Below are positions 47,900 through 59,168 of a stretch of DNA of 64,000 bases, one piece after another; positions within the stretch are counted from its first letter, which is position 1; each line of letters starts with the position of its first letter. The stretch comes from Emydura subglobosa (lineage: Eukaryota; Chordata; Testudines; Chelidae), in contig ML679966.1 in NCBI GenBank assembly GCA_007922225.1, forward strand, positions 52,043,583 to 52,107,582, written 5' to 3'. The position numbers and the translations under genes are program-made. The notes below the pieces were generated by a model that saw only the letters and a program-made list of their open reading frames with translations, had not been told where the DNA came from and searched no databases.

Positions 47900-48190
47900 A
47901 GTCTGATGACCCTTCTGCTTCTTGTCATGCACAAGGGATGGTGTCCTGCACCACGACTCATCCCTGAAGTCGGAGTGGGAAGCTTCTGAAAGAAGAGTGT
48001 GGAAAGAGGAAGCAGCAGCAGAAGAGAAAGCAAAAGCTCCATGCTGGCTGCTGCCTGCCCTGGACTCAGCATCTCTGGCTCCTACCCAGGAAGCTGCACC
48101 ACCGCTCAAGTATTTGCTACCGAGGGGTGGGGGGCAAATGCAAGTATTGGACCCCGGGCACTGGTGATCCACGGTACCCCACTGGAGAAA
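47900..48190. repeat. GC-rich segment related to 26.2-26.6 kb
   Basis: The end of this segment (48129-48175) resembles 26545-26590: a G run, then gcaaatgcaag, then ccccgggcactgg, then a ccac motif. Open frames on both strands follow composition. This probably belongs to an unidentified dispersed family. Confidence 0.4.
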
Positions 48191-48451
48191 GCCAACACTG
48201 TGGGGGATTCAGGTCTGTTGCCATAAGGAGGAACTGGGGAATGGCTGGGCCTGCTTTGTTCTTTGTGCTTTCAGGTAAGGGGATATGAGGGGACCTAGAA
48301 TACAGACACAGCCCCAATAGACACTGCTGGCCAAAAGAATCCAATCTCGTGCTGCACATGCATGCAAAGAGTGGGGATCTCTGTAGATAATCACTCAAAG
48401 AAGAAATATTAGTTTCTGAGGGGCTCAGTCTCTGCAGGAGTCCTTGACTAA

Positions 48452-48695
48452 GCGTATGACTATGCTACATTTTGAAACCCGTGGCAGCAAGTTTCAAATT
48501 TCAGGTCTAAAGACTGAGATTCATGCTGTGTCGCTAAAAACATGCTCTGAAACCCATCCTCCTATGTAGGCTCCACAGGCCAATCTCCAGCCCAGTCTGC
48601 AATGATTATACTTCTGCTTTTAGCACTGGAGTGCAAGCTCGAGTCTGTAGATCTGAGCTCTGAGACTCTCTGCCAAATGTAGTGTAGACATACCC
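48452..48695. mobile_element. MITE with gtatgtctacactacattt ends
   Basis: The 5' end gcgtatgactatgctacatt and the 3' end, inverse ggtatgtctacactacattt, are imperfect inverted repeats about 244 bp apart. The interior (gaaacccgtggcagcaagtt, tttcaggtctaaagactgag) is a turtle repeat I recognise. It is non-coding, and I found no clear target duplication. Confidence 0.7.
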
Positions 48696-48699
48696 CAGT

Positions 48700-49965
48700 A
48701 TTCATTTTAGTACTCTGCCACATCAAGACCTCAGCACATCAGAGCCGGTCTCTCCTTCCTCCAGCTCAGAGCCATCCCTTACCTGCACCCTTCTTGGATA
48801 TTATCCCCTGCTCACAGATGTGGCCTTATAATACTGTTGTGAAAACTTGAGACAGCACAAATGGACCCCTGGCAGCTCACAAAGGCCCCACTTATTTAAG
48901 CAGGGCAGTCCTATTAAAGAAACATGAGCCAAATTCAGAATTCATAGGCTGGCCAAAGCATTTTTTTTTTAAATATATATGAATGACACCAAAAAGATGG
49001 GCTAGAATATTTTATATAAGTTGATATACATCTGTCACATCTCACAAATGTCTTGTCTATTTTACCCCAAGTTGTCCGAGTTTTTTTCCTGGGTAGAGGA
49101 CCACAAGTGCACAATCACAGACACACTGGTTCTGTTTTGGTGAAGCTAGAGGAGGGTCAACATTTGATTTTATAACAAAACTAGTATAAATAACCTTAAT
49201 TATGCAGACTAGCATCTCTCCATCATTAGATTTATGAAATTAATGGCCCCAGTACCTTGAAAACCATGAGCTTTAGAGATAAACAGCTATGTGGAATTTA
49301 AAAAGACTTCATCCATTTATATTTTTCAATGTAGTGAGCAGTGACTGACATTTCTGAAATCTCATGAGAAGTCTTTTCATTGCTGCTATTTTCATGTCTT
49401 CAGATTGAGAGGATTATTCCCTAGATAATTTTAACCAGAAGCTGATTTCAGATAAATTTGTTCTTGTAGTAGGAAGAAAAAATAATACAGTATGTCCCAA
49501 CAGAGTGCATTCAGAGTCTTTTGCACTCCAACTTTTCACCTGCTTTATTATATTGTGACTGTCAAAGGAAAGATTTCATTAAAAGTTAATTTTAATCTAA
49601 TGAATAATAATGAATACTGCTGCTTAGACAGTGCCTGCCAAAGTTGACGGTCTAAGAAATCTTGCAATGATTGCTACTGCAAGGAAGCTAAAACCATAAA
49701 CACATCAATACATTTTAATTAGTTATTATTGACAATAAGAAAAGATATTAGAATTTTATGTAACTGCTACTGACATTTTCCTAGAGTTAAGTATGAGAGT
49801 TGGGATGACGACTCTTGGTTAGTACTGTTACATTACAGTCTCTAATTTCTCATTTGACATTATTCTATTATGATTATTAGTATTCATGCAGTGCCACAGT
49901 TGTGCATGGTTCTTTACAGACAGTTAGAATACTATCCATTCCTATCCAAGGAATTAGACTTCTAA
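48700..49965. other. Unassigned, AT-rich, probably intronic
   Basis: No recognised feature apart from a poly-T/(TA) run at 48961-48978. Confidence 0.4.
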
Positions 49966-49969
49966 TTAG

Positions 49970-50396
49970 TGTGGAAAGCAGCCAGCTCCTCCCTAGTGGG
50001 TCTCACGCGTCAACCCCTTGTAGTGCGCCAGGAAGTCCCCAGTAACCCTGTCTCCCCTTGAGGGTACCTTGCTCCAGCTTCCTTCTGCTGGCTGGGGCCA
50101 GGGGTTTTCTCCTTCTGTAGCTGCAGAGAAGCACTGTCTCTTGGCCTGGGGGGGAAGTTTCTCCTCCAGCTGCTACCTGCCTTCTGGCAGCTTTCTCCTC
50201 CTGTGCTTCCCCCCCTCCCTTTAGGGAAGGCAGGGTTTAAGTACACCTGGACTAGCCCTTCATTGGGTCCAAGTGTCTCTAATTGCCCTGCAATCATCTC
50301 TCCCCTGTTTGCAGGAACCAGGGCTTTAGGCATTCTTGGGCTCACACTCTGGCCCTGGTATGCCTTTTTGCAGCCCTCTGGCCTGACTTTATCACA
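49970..50396 (+). mobile_element. Solo LTR, second copy of the 7-kb family
   Basis: It starts TGTGGAAAGCAGCCAGCTCC and ends TTTATCACA, matching the start (TGTGGCAGACAGCCGGCTTC) and end (CTATATCACA) of the LTR at 7077-7715 in the same orientation. Shared interior includes tagtgggtctcac, gccaggaagt and a gcagccctctgg-type 3' segment. It is shorter (427 bp), so it has lost internal sequence or belongs to a sub-family. CTAAT abuts the 3' end and also occurs three bases outside the 5' end, so a clean duplication is not proven. Confidence 0.7.
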
Positions 50397-50399
50397 CTA

Positions 50400-51050
50400 A
50401 TCATAATACACCAAGGAATCTGTGATATGCTACCAAGTAATCAAGTGGTTTACTCAAAAATTTTCCACCTCAGTTAGCAAATATATACAAAATTCCTTGA
50501 GCAAGACACAGCCCCACTCACAAAATAAATATACTTTAATTTCATAGGGGTTTTTTTTCCACTTCCCTTTGAAACATCTGGTATTCTGTCACTGACAGTT
50601 TGAATACTTGATGAGAACCAACACTTGTCCAACTTGGTACATCAGTTCCTTATTTTCTCTAACAACTTCACATGCTCCACTACTATTCCCTTAAGACATA
50701 TGTGGAGAAATTATAGGATAAATTTTGAGAAGTGGTGTTGCATTTCATCAAAAAGTCAGTGGGATTATAAAATTAAACATGTTTAAATGTTTTACTGATC
50801 ACAGTGAGTGCTCAGAACCTTGCAAGATCAAACAGTTACTGAGTCTAACAACACTGTCAATTAGAGTAAGCTGTAACAATATTTTTTGGGATGTGGACCT
50901 TCTAACAACTTGATTCAGACAACAAAACTCATTTCACAGAGGTCAAACTGCCACAACATACTGTATTTCAACCACTGTACTAATAAGAGTAGGATTTGAC
51001 TCCTGCGCCTCACCTTCTGACAGGGTTACTGACTTAGAGTTACAGGGGAA
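50400..51050. other. Unassigned sequence
   Basis: No recognised feature. ttcacatgctccactactat at 50667-50686 resembles cttcacatgctccactccta at 44798-44817, which hints at another dispersed repeat. Confidence 0.35.
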
Positions 51051-51054
51051 GCAG

Positions 51055-52122
51055 TGGAAAATATCTTGATTTTAAATAAGGTGTATGTCACAGTCCCACA
51101 TGAGTCTTATAAGCAAACTAGGGAAATGCTGTCTAGATGAAATTACTGTAAGGTGGGTGCACCACTGGTTGACAGACCATACTCAGAGTAGTTATCAATT
51201 GTTCACTTCAAACTTGGAGGGTGTATCTAATAGGGATCCACAGGGGTCAGTCCTGTGTCTGGCACGTAAAATATTTTCAGTGACGACTTGATTAAGCATT
51301 TTACCCAAATTTCAAAATTGCAGATGGCACCAAACCGGGAGCAGTTGCAAGCACTTTGGAGAACAGGATTAGAATTCAAAACCTTGACAAACTGGACAAT
51401 GTGTCTGAAATCAACAAGATGAAATTCAAATAATACAATATGGGGAATAACTGGCTAGGAGGTACTACTGCTGAAAAGGATATTGGGATTACAGAGATCA
51501 CAAATTGAATATGAGTCAAAAACATGATGCAGTTCCAATAAAGTATAACGTTCTGGGTGTATTAACAAGACATAGGGGGTAATTATTCCATTCTACTTGG
51601 CACTGGTGAGGCCTTGGCTGAAGTACTGTGTCCAATTCTGGGTGCCATGCTTTAGGAAAGGTGTGAACAAATTGGAGATTGTCCAGAGGAGAGCAACAAA
51701 AGTGATTAAAAACCTGACCTAGGAGAAAAAGTTAAAAAACTGGGCATGTCTAGTCTTGAGAAAAGATGACTGAGGTAAGACTTGATAATAGCCTTCAAAT
51801 ATGTTAAGAGCTGTTATAAAGAGAATGGTGATCAACCATACTCTATGTCCACTGAAGGTAGGACAAGTAGCAATGGGCTTAATCTGGAACAGGGGAGATT
51901 TTGGTTAGATATTGGGACAAAACTTTCTAACTATAAAGGTAGTTAAGCTCTGAAACAGGCCCCCAAAGGGAGGTTATGGAATCCGTCAATGGAGGTTTTT
52001 AAGAACAGGTTGGACAAAACACCTGTATGAGATGGTCTAGGTTTACTTGGTCCTGTCCTATCACAGAGAGCTGGACTTGAGTTCAACATCCTGTCCAGTC
52101 TTGCATTTCTGTGATTCTATTA
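51055..52122 (+). mobile_element. CR1 LINE, RT part and 3' end
   Basis: Sense-strand CR1 begins within RT: ISKLGKCCLDEITVRWVHHW in the frame 51085-51291, with the catalytic box reading IADGTK near 51324 in place of FADDTK, so an aspartate is lost. It continues with gccttggctgaagtactgtg, ttctgggtgccatgctttag and the ORF2 end, then finishes with ttctgtgattctatt, the CR1 tail, at about 52108-52122. Many frameshifts; 5'-truncated. Confidence 0.92.
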
Positions 52123-52827
52123 CTCCTTTTAAATTTAATCTTTCATGCAGGATTGTTATAAATTACATTAACAAAAAGTGGCTAATCTATGCATATTCCT
52201 GTGTATGAGTGGCAGGAGCACTTCAGGAAGCAACGCTGACATTTCCCCTCCATTTGTGTCAGATAGCAGCATAAAGAGAGTTCTTATGATATTAGATGTC
52301 GTAATCTGAAGGCCAGTGTAAATGAGACTAAGACCAAGAGTAGGGTCAGTGGTACTAACATATTAGTAATCATAGAACTTATTTAGAGTCTTTTGAGACC
52401 AATATAGCCTTGGCATTCTTGAAACTGGGTGAAAACTGAGCTCATCTTCCAACAATAATGATTTTGGAATAGTTCAAGTAAAGCATATTAAACATTTTTG
52501 GGAGAGTCATGGCTTCTATTCCATTTACAATATCAAGCATGGTTTCAAAAAACAGAATAGAATATAAAATTATTTAGCACGGTAAAGATGCCACTACTAT
52601 ACAAGGGCTAGTGAACTTTTTTCTTTTCACCTACCTATTCTGCCAATCAAGATATTATTTCTGCTCAGTCTGACATCTCAACTTGAAATCTCATGTTCTG
52701 ATGGGTACTGCAGTGAGATGTGAGCAAGCATCCAAAAGCTTGCATCACCAAATACTCTGACTAATGGAAAAATGCCTCACTGGAAAAGGAACAAGTGAAA
52801 GATTTACATTTACTCTGAGCACCATAC

Positions 52828-52936
52828 CTGTACGCATTGCATCTTTCTGAATACTTTCATAGTTATGCCAGTCCTTCCTTTTCAAGCCATCAGACCAAGT
52901 ATAGAACTGTCCATCTCCGAGGCTCAGTGGCAATGT
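52828..52936 (-). CDS. Candidate internal coding exon of an unidentified host gene
   Basis: A minus-strand exon of 109 bp with a strong acceptor (ctccttttcaacag before 52936) and donor (ACAG/GTATGG after 52828). It holds 36 whole codons and one extra base. The peptide, [20 protein letters not shown] then [16 protein letters not shown], has the mixed composition of a real globular protein (Trp, Tyr, Asp, Gly) and differs from all chance ORFs nearby. The trailing G joins TG of the exon at 34316 in frame. This is the most convincing of the four exons, but I cannot name the protein. Confidence 0.65.
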
Positions 52937-52939
52937 CTG

Positions 52940-55857
52940 TTGAAAAGGAGAATGATTTATATTAGCGTATAGAGGCATTTATGATACATTACAAGAGTTG
53001 AGCATCCTTTCAACTGAACGTTGATATAAATTAGTTTCTAAGAAGTTCAATTTAGTTCCAGATATTGTACAACAATACAACTGTAAAGGAGATTAAGTAT
53101 TTTATAACATTGATTTTGAGTCTGCCATTCTTGTCTGCAAGATATTTAGCTAATGCAAGGCACATATTGAACCCTATATACAGTAAATCAAGTCTAGCTG
53201 GACCTGAAAAGTCCACAAGAATTGACACCATTTATTTCTTGATTAAATGACTGAGCCATACAAAAGAAAAACAGTACAACTGCTTCTGCTTTGTACTTCT
53301 CACTCCCCTTTACAATATTCCTCTTGCTATTACAAAATCTGTGGAAATAAGATGATTCATTGAAAGTGAGCAGTTTACAAAAAAACACCACCACTACCAC
53401 CACACACCCAAAAAAACAAATCAACCCAGAATACACACAACACCCGCAACCAAACTCAGCTCAAACTAAACTAAACTCAAGAGCTGTCCAACAATTTTTT
53501 ACTAATTTCTGCTCAATGGGAGATGTATGTGCTCAGCTCCTCTCAGTCAGATTCTTAAACTCAAACTATTGGTACACAAAAAGGACCACAGTCTTGCTCC
53601 ACTGATACAAAGGGCCTATAAAGCCAGTAGATCTGGCCCTATATAGGGGAAACAAATGGAGGGAAGAGATATTCTGCAAGCATACTGGTTTTACATCTTC
53701 CAGCCCCCAGTTTGGTGGGGAAGGATATTTATGCTCTGGCTATTCTCAGCTGGCAGGCCAGTTCCTTGAGACTATAGGAAGTTAGGTATATTATAAAAAA
53801 GTTAACTATTTCTAAATTGTTCTGAGTTAAGAAGTCATCACAGAAGACAAATTGTGCCATTGGTTACAGATATGAGATTCCTGAGAGTCACACACATAAA
53901 GGGCAGAGTTTGTCTCAGAATGTACACAGGGTTAGCAGAACATTTCCACTGTATTCTAATCACATGCGCACCAAACTGTGATTCCCTTTTTAGTTTCTAA
54001 TATTATTTCACCCACATAGTAAAACATTGTTTGCTTTACGTAGTCAGAGGGCAACATAAGAGATACCCCAATAAGCAACATGTAAACTGACAGAAAATGC
54101 TTCCAACAATCTTCAGAAAAAGATTTGAGTCCTTCCACCAGGCCTGACTTGTAGCAGACATACCTAGAGACAGATCTGATCTGGACTAGATAGATCATGC
54201 TTGCCAAGTTTTCAAGGTGACTATATAAAAATCTAGGCAAACATCTACGGTCCTGCATTTTACCTGTTGGACCATACTGCCCTATCCATTATGTGGTCTT
54301 CTACACACTGAACCATAACATTCCCCATCCTCTCTTCCTTGGATAATGGAGATGGAATTTCTATACAGTCCTTTCACATCCCAGTTAGAAGCCAAGTTTC
54401 CACGTTGGCCCCCTCAGACTACTGGGGTATTTAGGCTCAGTTGTACCCCTCTGCCCAACAGAATGGATAATAGTTTTCAGGCTCTCTGGTCTTGTATTCT
54501 CTCTGATGGTGTTTAGGCAATCAGCACATTTCCTCAGTAGACCAGATGATGTGGAAAGTAGCCTGAGCAATGTTTCCATGCCACTTGGTTAAGGCTCTCT
54601 TGCAGGTAATGAGTGTGGAAGCAGTACTAGTAGATGGCGCCAACATGTGATAGTCAATTTTGAGCCCTGCTTCCACCATATATTTCACCTGCCTCCAACA
54701 GTAAAATACTTGGTCGTCCATGATTTCCTTTTTGGACTGAATGGACACAGAACTCAGTCCTCATCTATTAATGATGTAAGACCCAGTGATTCTGGTAGTC
54801 CCAAAATGGGTGATATCAATGATTTTGCAGTATAAGGACTAAAGCACATCCAGCTTCTTTTTACATGCTACAGGAGGTGGAAGAAAAAAAAAAGTAGGAC
54901 AGCAGCATGCATTAGCTCAGTGATATTTGATTGCTTTGTTTTCATGTCAAATGTGCATAAACATTCTGGCAATCAGATTTAGATCTGTCAGTCATGCTCA
55001 TTTCATTTTCCTTGATTGTTTGAAACAGTGTTTTTTGATGACAGGAAATTAATACTCAACAAATTCAGAGAGCATCAAGTATTGTGAAATACCACAGTAG
55101 TTTCAACTGTCCCAACAGTACCTTTTAATAGATGGAAAACAGAGTAGAGGAGGGAAAGGAAGTTCTTTACCATAGAAGTGATTCACTACTTTACTCACAT
55201 TTCTACCTTTATGATTTAAATTCTAATATGACCTAATATATGTCATTGCTTTTCTGACCTCAGTAATATAGACTGGATTGCATTTCCATTGATAGGTTTT
55301 AAGTTACTTGGCCTTAATGCAAGAATTAAGCAATTATTCCATTATCTTTCAATAAAAATGAGTATTCTTAGAAATTACAGAGCTAAATGCAGTGTTTAAA
55401 TTGTTAGCAAAACAAAACCCAAGAAGTTTATTTAGAATCCATAACTTCCACATATCTGTTCTCCATTCTAAAGGAGAAATGTGAAATTCATTGCAGATCT
55501 CCATTCTACAGCAGCCCTTTGCTCCTTCACATATGATTTGTATTGCAGCTGATTTTTGGTGAATGCCAGAAACAATATGGTTTGGTTACTTCAGTATTTG
55601 CATCAAAATAATAGATCCTAGTGTTCTGGTAAGAGACTGTTTCTACATGTTAATGTAATACAGTTAAACTGGTTCAGTACTGAGACAACTATTGAACAAG
55701 ATTTCCTGATAAACTATCACATTTCTGTAGGTGAAAGTGTTCCTACTCAAGAACTGAACTCTAAAACATGCATTCTAATAATTCCATATGAGTGATGTAG
55801 TTTACAATCCATGAGTGTTGAACTAAACTAAAAAAAAAAAAAAAAAGACCACAGCAT
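52940..55857. other. Unassigned, probably intronic
   Basis: No exon or repeat is recognised with confidence. Minus-strand frames at 53956-54258 and 54385-54748 are open but lack splice context and motifs. There is a C/A-rich run at 53379-53420, and a 16-base poly-A lies at 55831-55846, just upstream of the Harbinger element. Confidence 0.4.
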
Positions 55858-56191
55858 CTAGGGATATGTCCACACTGCTGCGGGAAATCAACTTAGTTTA
55901 ATTTGACTTTCAGCAGCTGATTTTTAGAAATCGCAGCAGACTGTACACACTACGTTATTTGCGCTGGTCTCTTGCGTTTACACTGATCAGCCTTAATTCA
56001 AATTGGAAAGCAGTGCAATGTGGGTAGCTATCCCACAGTGCAACTAGCCACAGTGGCTGTTGAGACGAGTGTCATCGTCCCAGGACACAACGCTGCTTTT
56101 CCCACCCTTCTCTCTCTCCACCAAACAAACAGGAAAAGTATTTTTGCGCCTTTTTTTGGGAACTCCACGTGATCGCCATTGCTACAGAGAC

Positions 56192-57478
56192 ATGGAGCCA
56201 GCTCAACTCTGCACTATAATTGTGAGCGTGACAAATAGATTGCAGCTTATCATTGATTATTTTAGAAATAGAGCAAGAAGCTGAAGCAGAGACAACACTG
56301 ATGCCACCGAGGCTGCCCTGCTACAAGACATTGAGCAGAACAGTTCCCAATTGTTGCAGGCTGTAACGAGTCATCTGCAGTGCGTGGAGCACCAGGTCTG
56401 GTGCAGGGAAACAAGCACAGACTGGTGGGACTGCATCATTATGTAGCGGTGGGATGATGATCAGTGGCTGCAAAACTTTTGTATGTTAAAGACAACTTTC
56501 CTCAGACTGTGCTCGGAGCTGGCCCCATCCCTAAGCGTGTGAACACTTGCTTGAGACAAGCTGTGACAGTGGAGAAGAGAGTGGCCATCGCTCTGTGGAA
56601 ACTGGCAACCCCCGACTGTTACCGCTCGGTTAGGAATCAATTTGGAGTCTGTAAATCTACAGGGGGCATAGCCGTGAATCAAGTATGTAGGGCCATAAAT
56701 AGACTTCTGCTATGAAGGCTAGTGACTTTGGGAAATGTGCAGAACATAGTGGAGGGGTTTGCCATGATGGGCTTTCCAAACCACGGGGGAAAGGGGAGCC
56801 TTGATGGGACGCACATCCCTATCTTAGCACCTGCCCACCTAGCAACCGAGTACATAAATCACAAGGGATACTTTTCCATGGTCCTGCAGGGCCTTGTGGA
56901 TCATAGGAGTTGTTTCACTGACATCTGTGTGGGGTGGTCGGGGAAGGTGCATGATGCTCGTGTATTTTGTAATTCAGGGCTGTTTGGGGCAGGCGGGCAC
57001 TTTCTTCCCTGACCAAAAAAGTCACATCAGGGGTGTGGAAATGCCAATAATGATCCTGGGGGATCCTACTTACCCCTCACTCCCTTGGCTAATAAAGCCA
57101 TACACTGCTCACAGTGACAGTGACAAGGAGTGTTTTAATAAGAGGTTAAGTTACAGAATGGTTGTAGTATGTGCCTTTGGGCATTTAAAGGGTAGTTGGA
57201 GATGTCTCCTCACTAGGCTGGACATGAGTGAGAAGTACCTCCCTTCTGTGATATCTGCTTGTTGTGTTCTTCATAATGTGGGTGAAGCCAAGGGTGAGAG
57301 GTTCCCCCAGAATTGGGTTGTGGGGGCAGAAAGACTGGCCACCAATTATGAGCAGCCAGATACCAGCAGTACGTTGAGAGCTAATCACGGAGCGCTTTGC
57401 ATTAGGGAAGCTTTGAAAACCAGGTTCTGCAATGAGATGCAGGACTCATTTCTGTTCCTGTATGTTTGCCTTTGGTGA
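56192..57478 (+). pseudogene. Harbinger (HARBI1-like) DDE transposase, disrupted
   Basis: The start is MEPAQL at 56192. Homology then runs TDWWD (56418), RWDDDQWLQNF (56447), VEKRVAIALWKLATPDCYRS (about 56570), the DDE block DGTHIPILAP (first Asp codon 56803), FTDICVGWSGKVHDARVF, GDPTYPSLPWLIKPY and the last box MVVVCAFGHLKGSWRCLL. Relatives have glutamate where this copy has the third valine of MVVV (57167-57169), so the catalytic E is gone. Stops lie at 56282, 56444 and 56713, with frameshifts near 56540 and 56990. HARBI1-type nucleases act with the Myb-like partner encoded on the opposite strand of this element. Confidence 0.93.
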
Positions 57479-57630
57479 ACCCTCTCTGTCTCCTCCCACC
57501 CTCCCCCAAACAATATCTGTGCTCACCAAATCCATCCTGAAGAAGATATGATTTAATAAAGAAACATGTTGAAATGATGCAAAACTTTATTTCTGAACAT
57601 TCAAGTCATGGGGGGGGAGGGGGGAAGTGT

Positions 57631-58090
57631 TCATTCACTGTCTCCAGGGGTAGGGTGGTAGCTTGCTGGCCAGCTGTCATCATTGCCGCCACTGCTTTCT
57701 GCTTGCCTCCACTGAGATCTCTTGGGGTCAGGGAAGGGGGAGGGCAGCAAAGCCCTCAGTTGAGGAGCATTATGGAGGGGGTTCAGCAGGACTCTGTCCT
57801 GCCTCCACTCCTCCTGAAGTTCTACAAGCCACTGGAGCATGTCTGCCTGGTCCTGCATGATTCACAGCATTTCCTGTATGGTACTGCGAGCATGCTCCAT
57901 CATTTCTCAGCGACTCTCCCTGTCCATGTCCATATTCTGTGACAAGGTCAGCCGCCACGCTCTTTGCTCTGTCTCTGTGGCTGCTGAGGCGTTCATGAGC
58001 TCCGCAAAATGTCATCTCTGCTTCCCCCCCTCCTAATCTGAGACAGTCTGTCCACAGATTTTCTTAAAGGTCGGTCCAGTGCCGAGGTGT
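57631..58090 (-). pseudogene. Harbinger Myb-like gene, second exon
   Basis: On the minus strand an acceptor (ctttcattctgtag) precedes 58090. The frame reads SALDRPLRKSVDRLSQIRRG, then shifts. A later frame (57858-57631) gives MQDQADMLQWLVELQEEWRQ, the amphipathic C-terminal helix found in this family (…DMLRRLVELQE…), followed by a Pro/Ser-rich tail. At least one frameshift near 57860-58000 breaks the exon, so the full two-exon product is not intact in this copy. Confidence 0.7.
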
Positions 58091-58679
58091 CTACAGAATG
58101 AAAGAAAAATAAGGTAGCCATAGTTAGCATAGTGAAGAAAAGAATACAAATGTAACAATTTAGATAATGACCCTCAGATACAATGATCCCCTGAAAAAAA
58201 TGTAGCAAACGATTCCTTGTATTTTAAACCCTTACATAGAGGAACTGCGGACAGCATGGTGTGTGAGGGGGGAGTGTGTGTGGGGGGGAAATCTGCTTGT
58301 ATTTTAAATGCTTACAGAGAGGAATTGTGGATACCGTGGGGCGGGGGAGGCTATGTTTAAAAACACAGATTTGCTTGACACAATGGGGTACCAGCAGTGT
58401 CCCGCCATGATGCTGGCTACCGGATTGCACCAAAGAATCCTACTGTGCAGGGAGGAATAAGGCAGTCCTCTCCTTAAAAGTTTTGCCAAGGATAACAGAT
58501 TACATACATGACAGTTTCTGAGAGATATCAACTGGTGATAAATGTAGCCTCTCTCATCACATTAAAAAGCTGATCCCTGGGTAACCCCCCAGTACAGTCA
58601 CCAAAACACCTGAGATCCCCTTCATGCTCCCTCACCCAATGTAAAAGGACAAATGCTAAGAAGAAGAAAAAAAACTCAC
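58091..58679 (-). other. Predicted intron of the Harbinger Myb-like gene
   Basis: A GT…AG interval of 589 bp on the minus strand with a consensus-like donor (GTGAGT) and a pyrimidine-rich acceptor (ctttcattctgtag). It contains a T/G-poor, repetitive-looking middle with two similar copies of tgtattttaaa…cttacagagagga (58217-58245 and 58297-58326). Confidence 0.55.
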
Positions 58680-59168
58680 CAGATGTGCTGCTGGACTGCT
58701 CGGGGTCAGGAATAAGTCCCGACTTTCAGGAAGAATGGACACCACGCTCTTCTGCACCCTGCTCTCCTCAGCTTCCTCCTCCTCCATGGAGTCCTCATTG
58801 TTGATCATGGACTGTGTCCTAGCAGAGGTATTGATGCTGCGGGGAGGCACCATGGTCAGATCGCCACCGAGAATTGCATGCACCTCATCATAGAAGCGGC
58901 ATGTTTTGGGTGAAGAACCAGAATGGTTGTTAGCTGCCCTGGCTTTCTGATATGACTTACGCAGCTCCTTGATCTTCACGTGGCACTGCTGAGCGTCCCT
59001 CTGGTGTTCCTTCTCCAGCATGTCCTGGGATATCTTCCCAGGAATGTCCAGATTCCTTTTACTGGCTCTGAGCTGAACCAGAATGGACTCCTCCCCCCAC
59101 AGCCCGATGAGGTCTAAGATCGCTGGTCGACTCCATGCTGGAGCACGTTTGGGCTTTTTAGTAGCCAT
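58656..59168 (-). CDS. Harbinger Myb/SANT-like DNA-binding protein, first exon open
   Basis: I place the start at MATKKPKRAP (59168), because relatives begin with a short basic stretch before the domain; the frame extends 38 codons further upstream. The trihelix-type Myb/SANT domain covers about residues 8-95: APAWSRPAILDLIGLWGEES, RNLDIPGKISQDMLEKEHQR, CHVKIKELRKSYQKARAANN, then the CRFYDEVHAILGG motif, followed by an acidic run (EEEEAEE). The frame is uninterrupted. A donor TCTG/GTGAGT at 58680/58679 suggests splicing to the exon at 58090; unspliced reading stops at 58656. It binds element ends and helps bring the transposase to the nucleus in known Harbinger systems. Confidence 0.88.
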   Translation of the reverse strand: MATKKPKRAPAWSRPAILDLIGLWGEESILVQLRASKRNLDIPGKISQDMLEKEHQRDAQQCHVKIKELRKSYQKARAANNHSGSSPKTCRFYDEVHAILGGDLTMVPPRSINTSARTQSMINNEDSMEEEEAEESRVQKSVVSILPESRDLFLTPSSPAAHLVSFFSSS

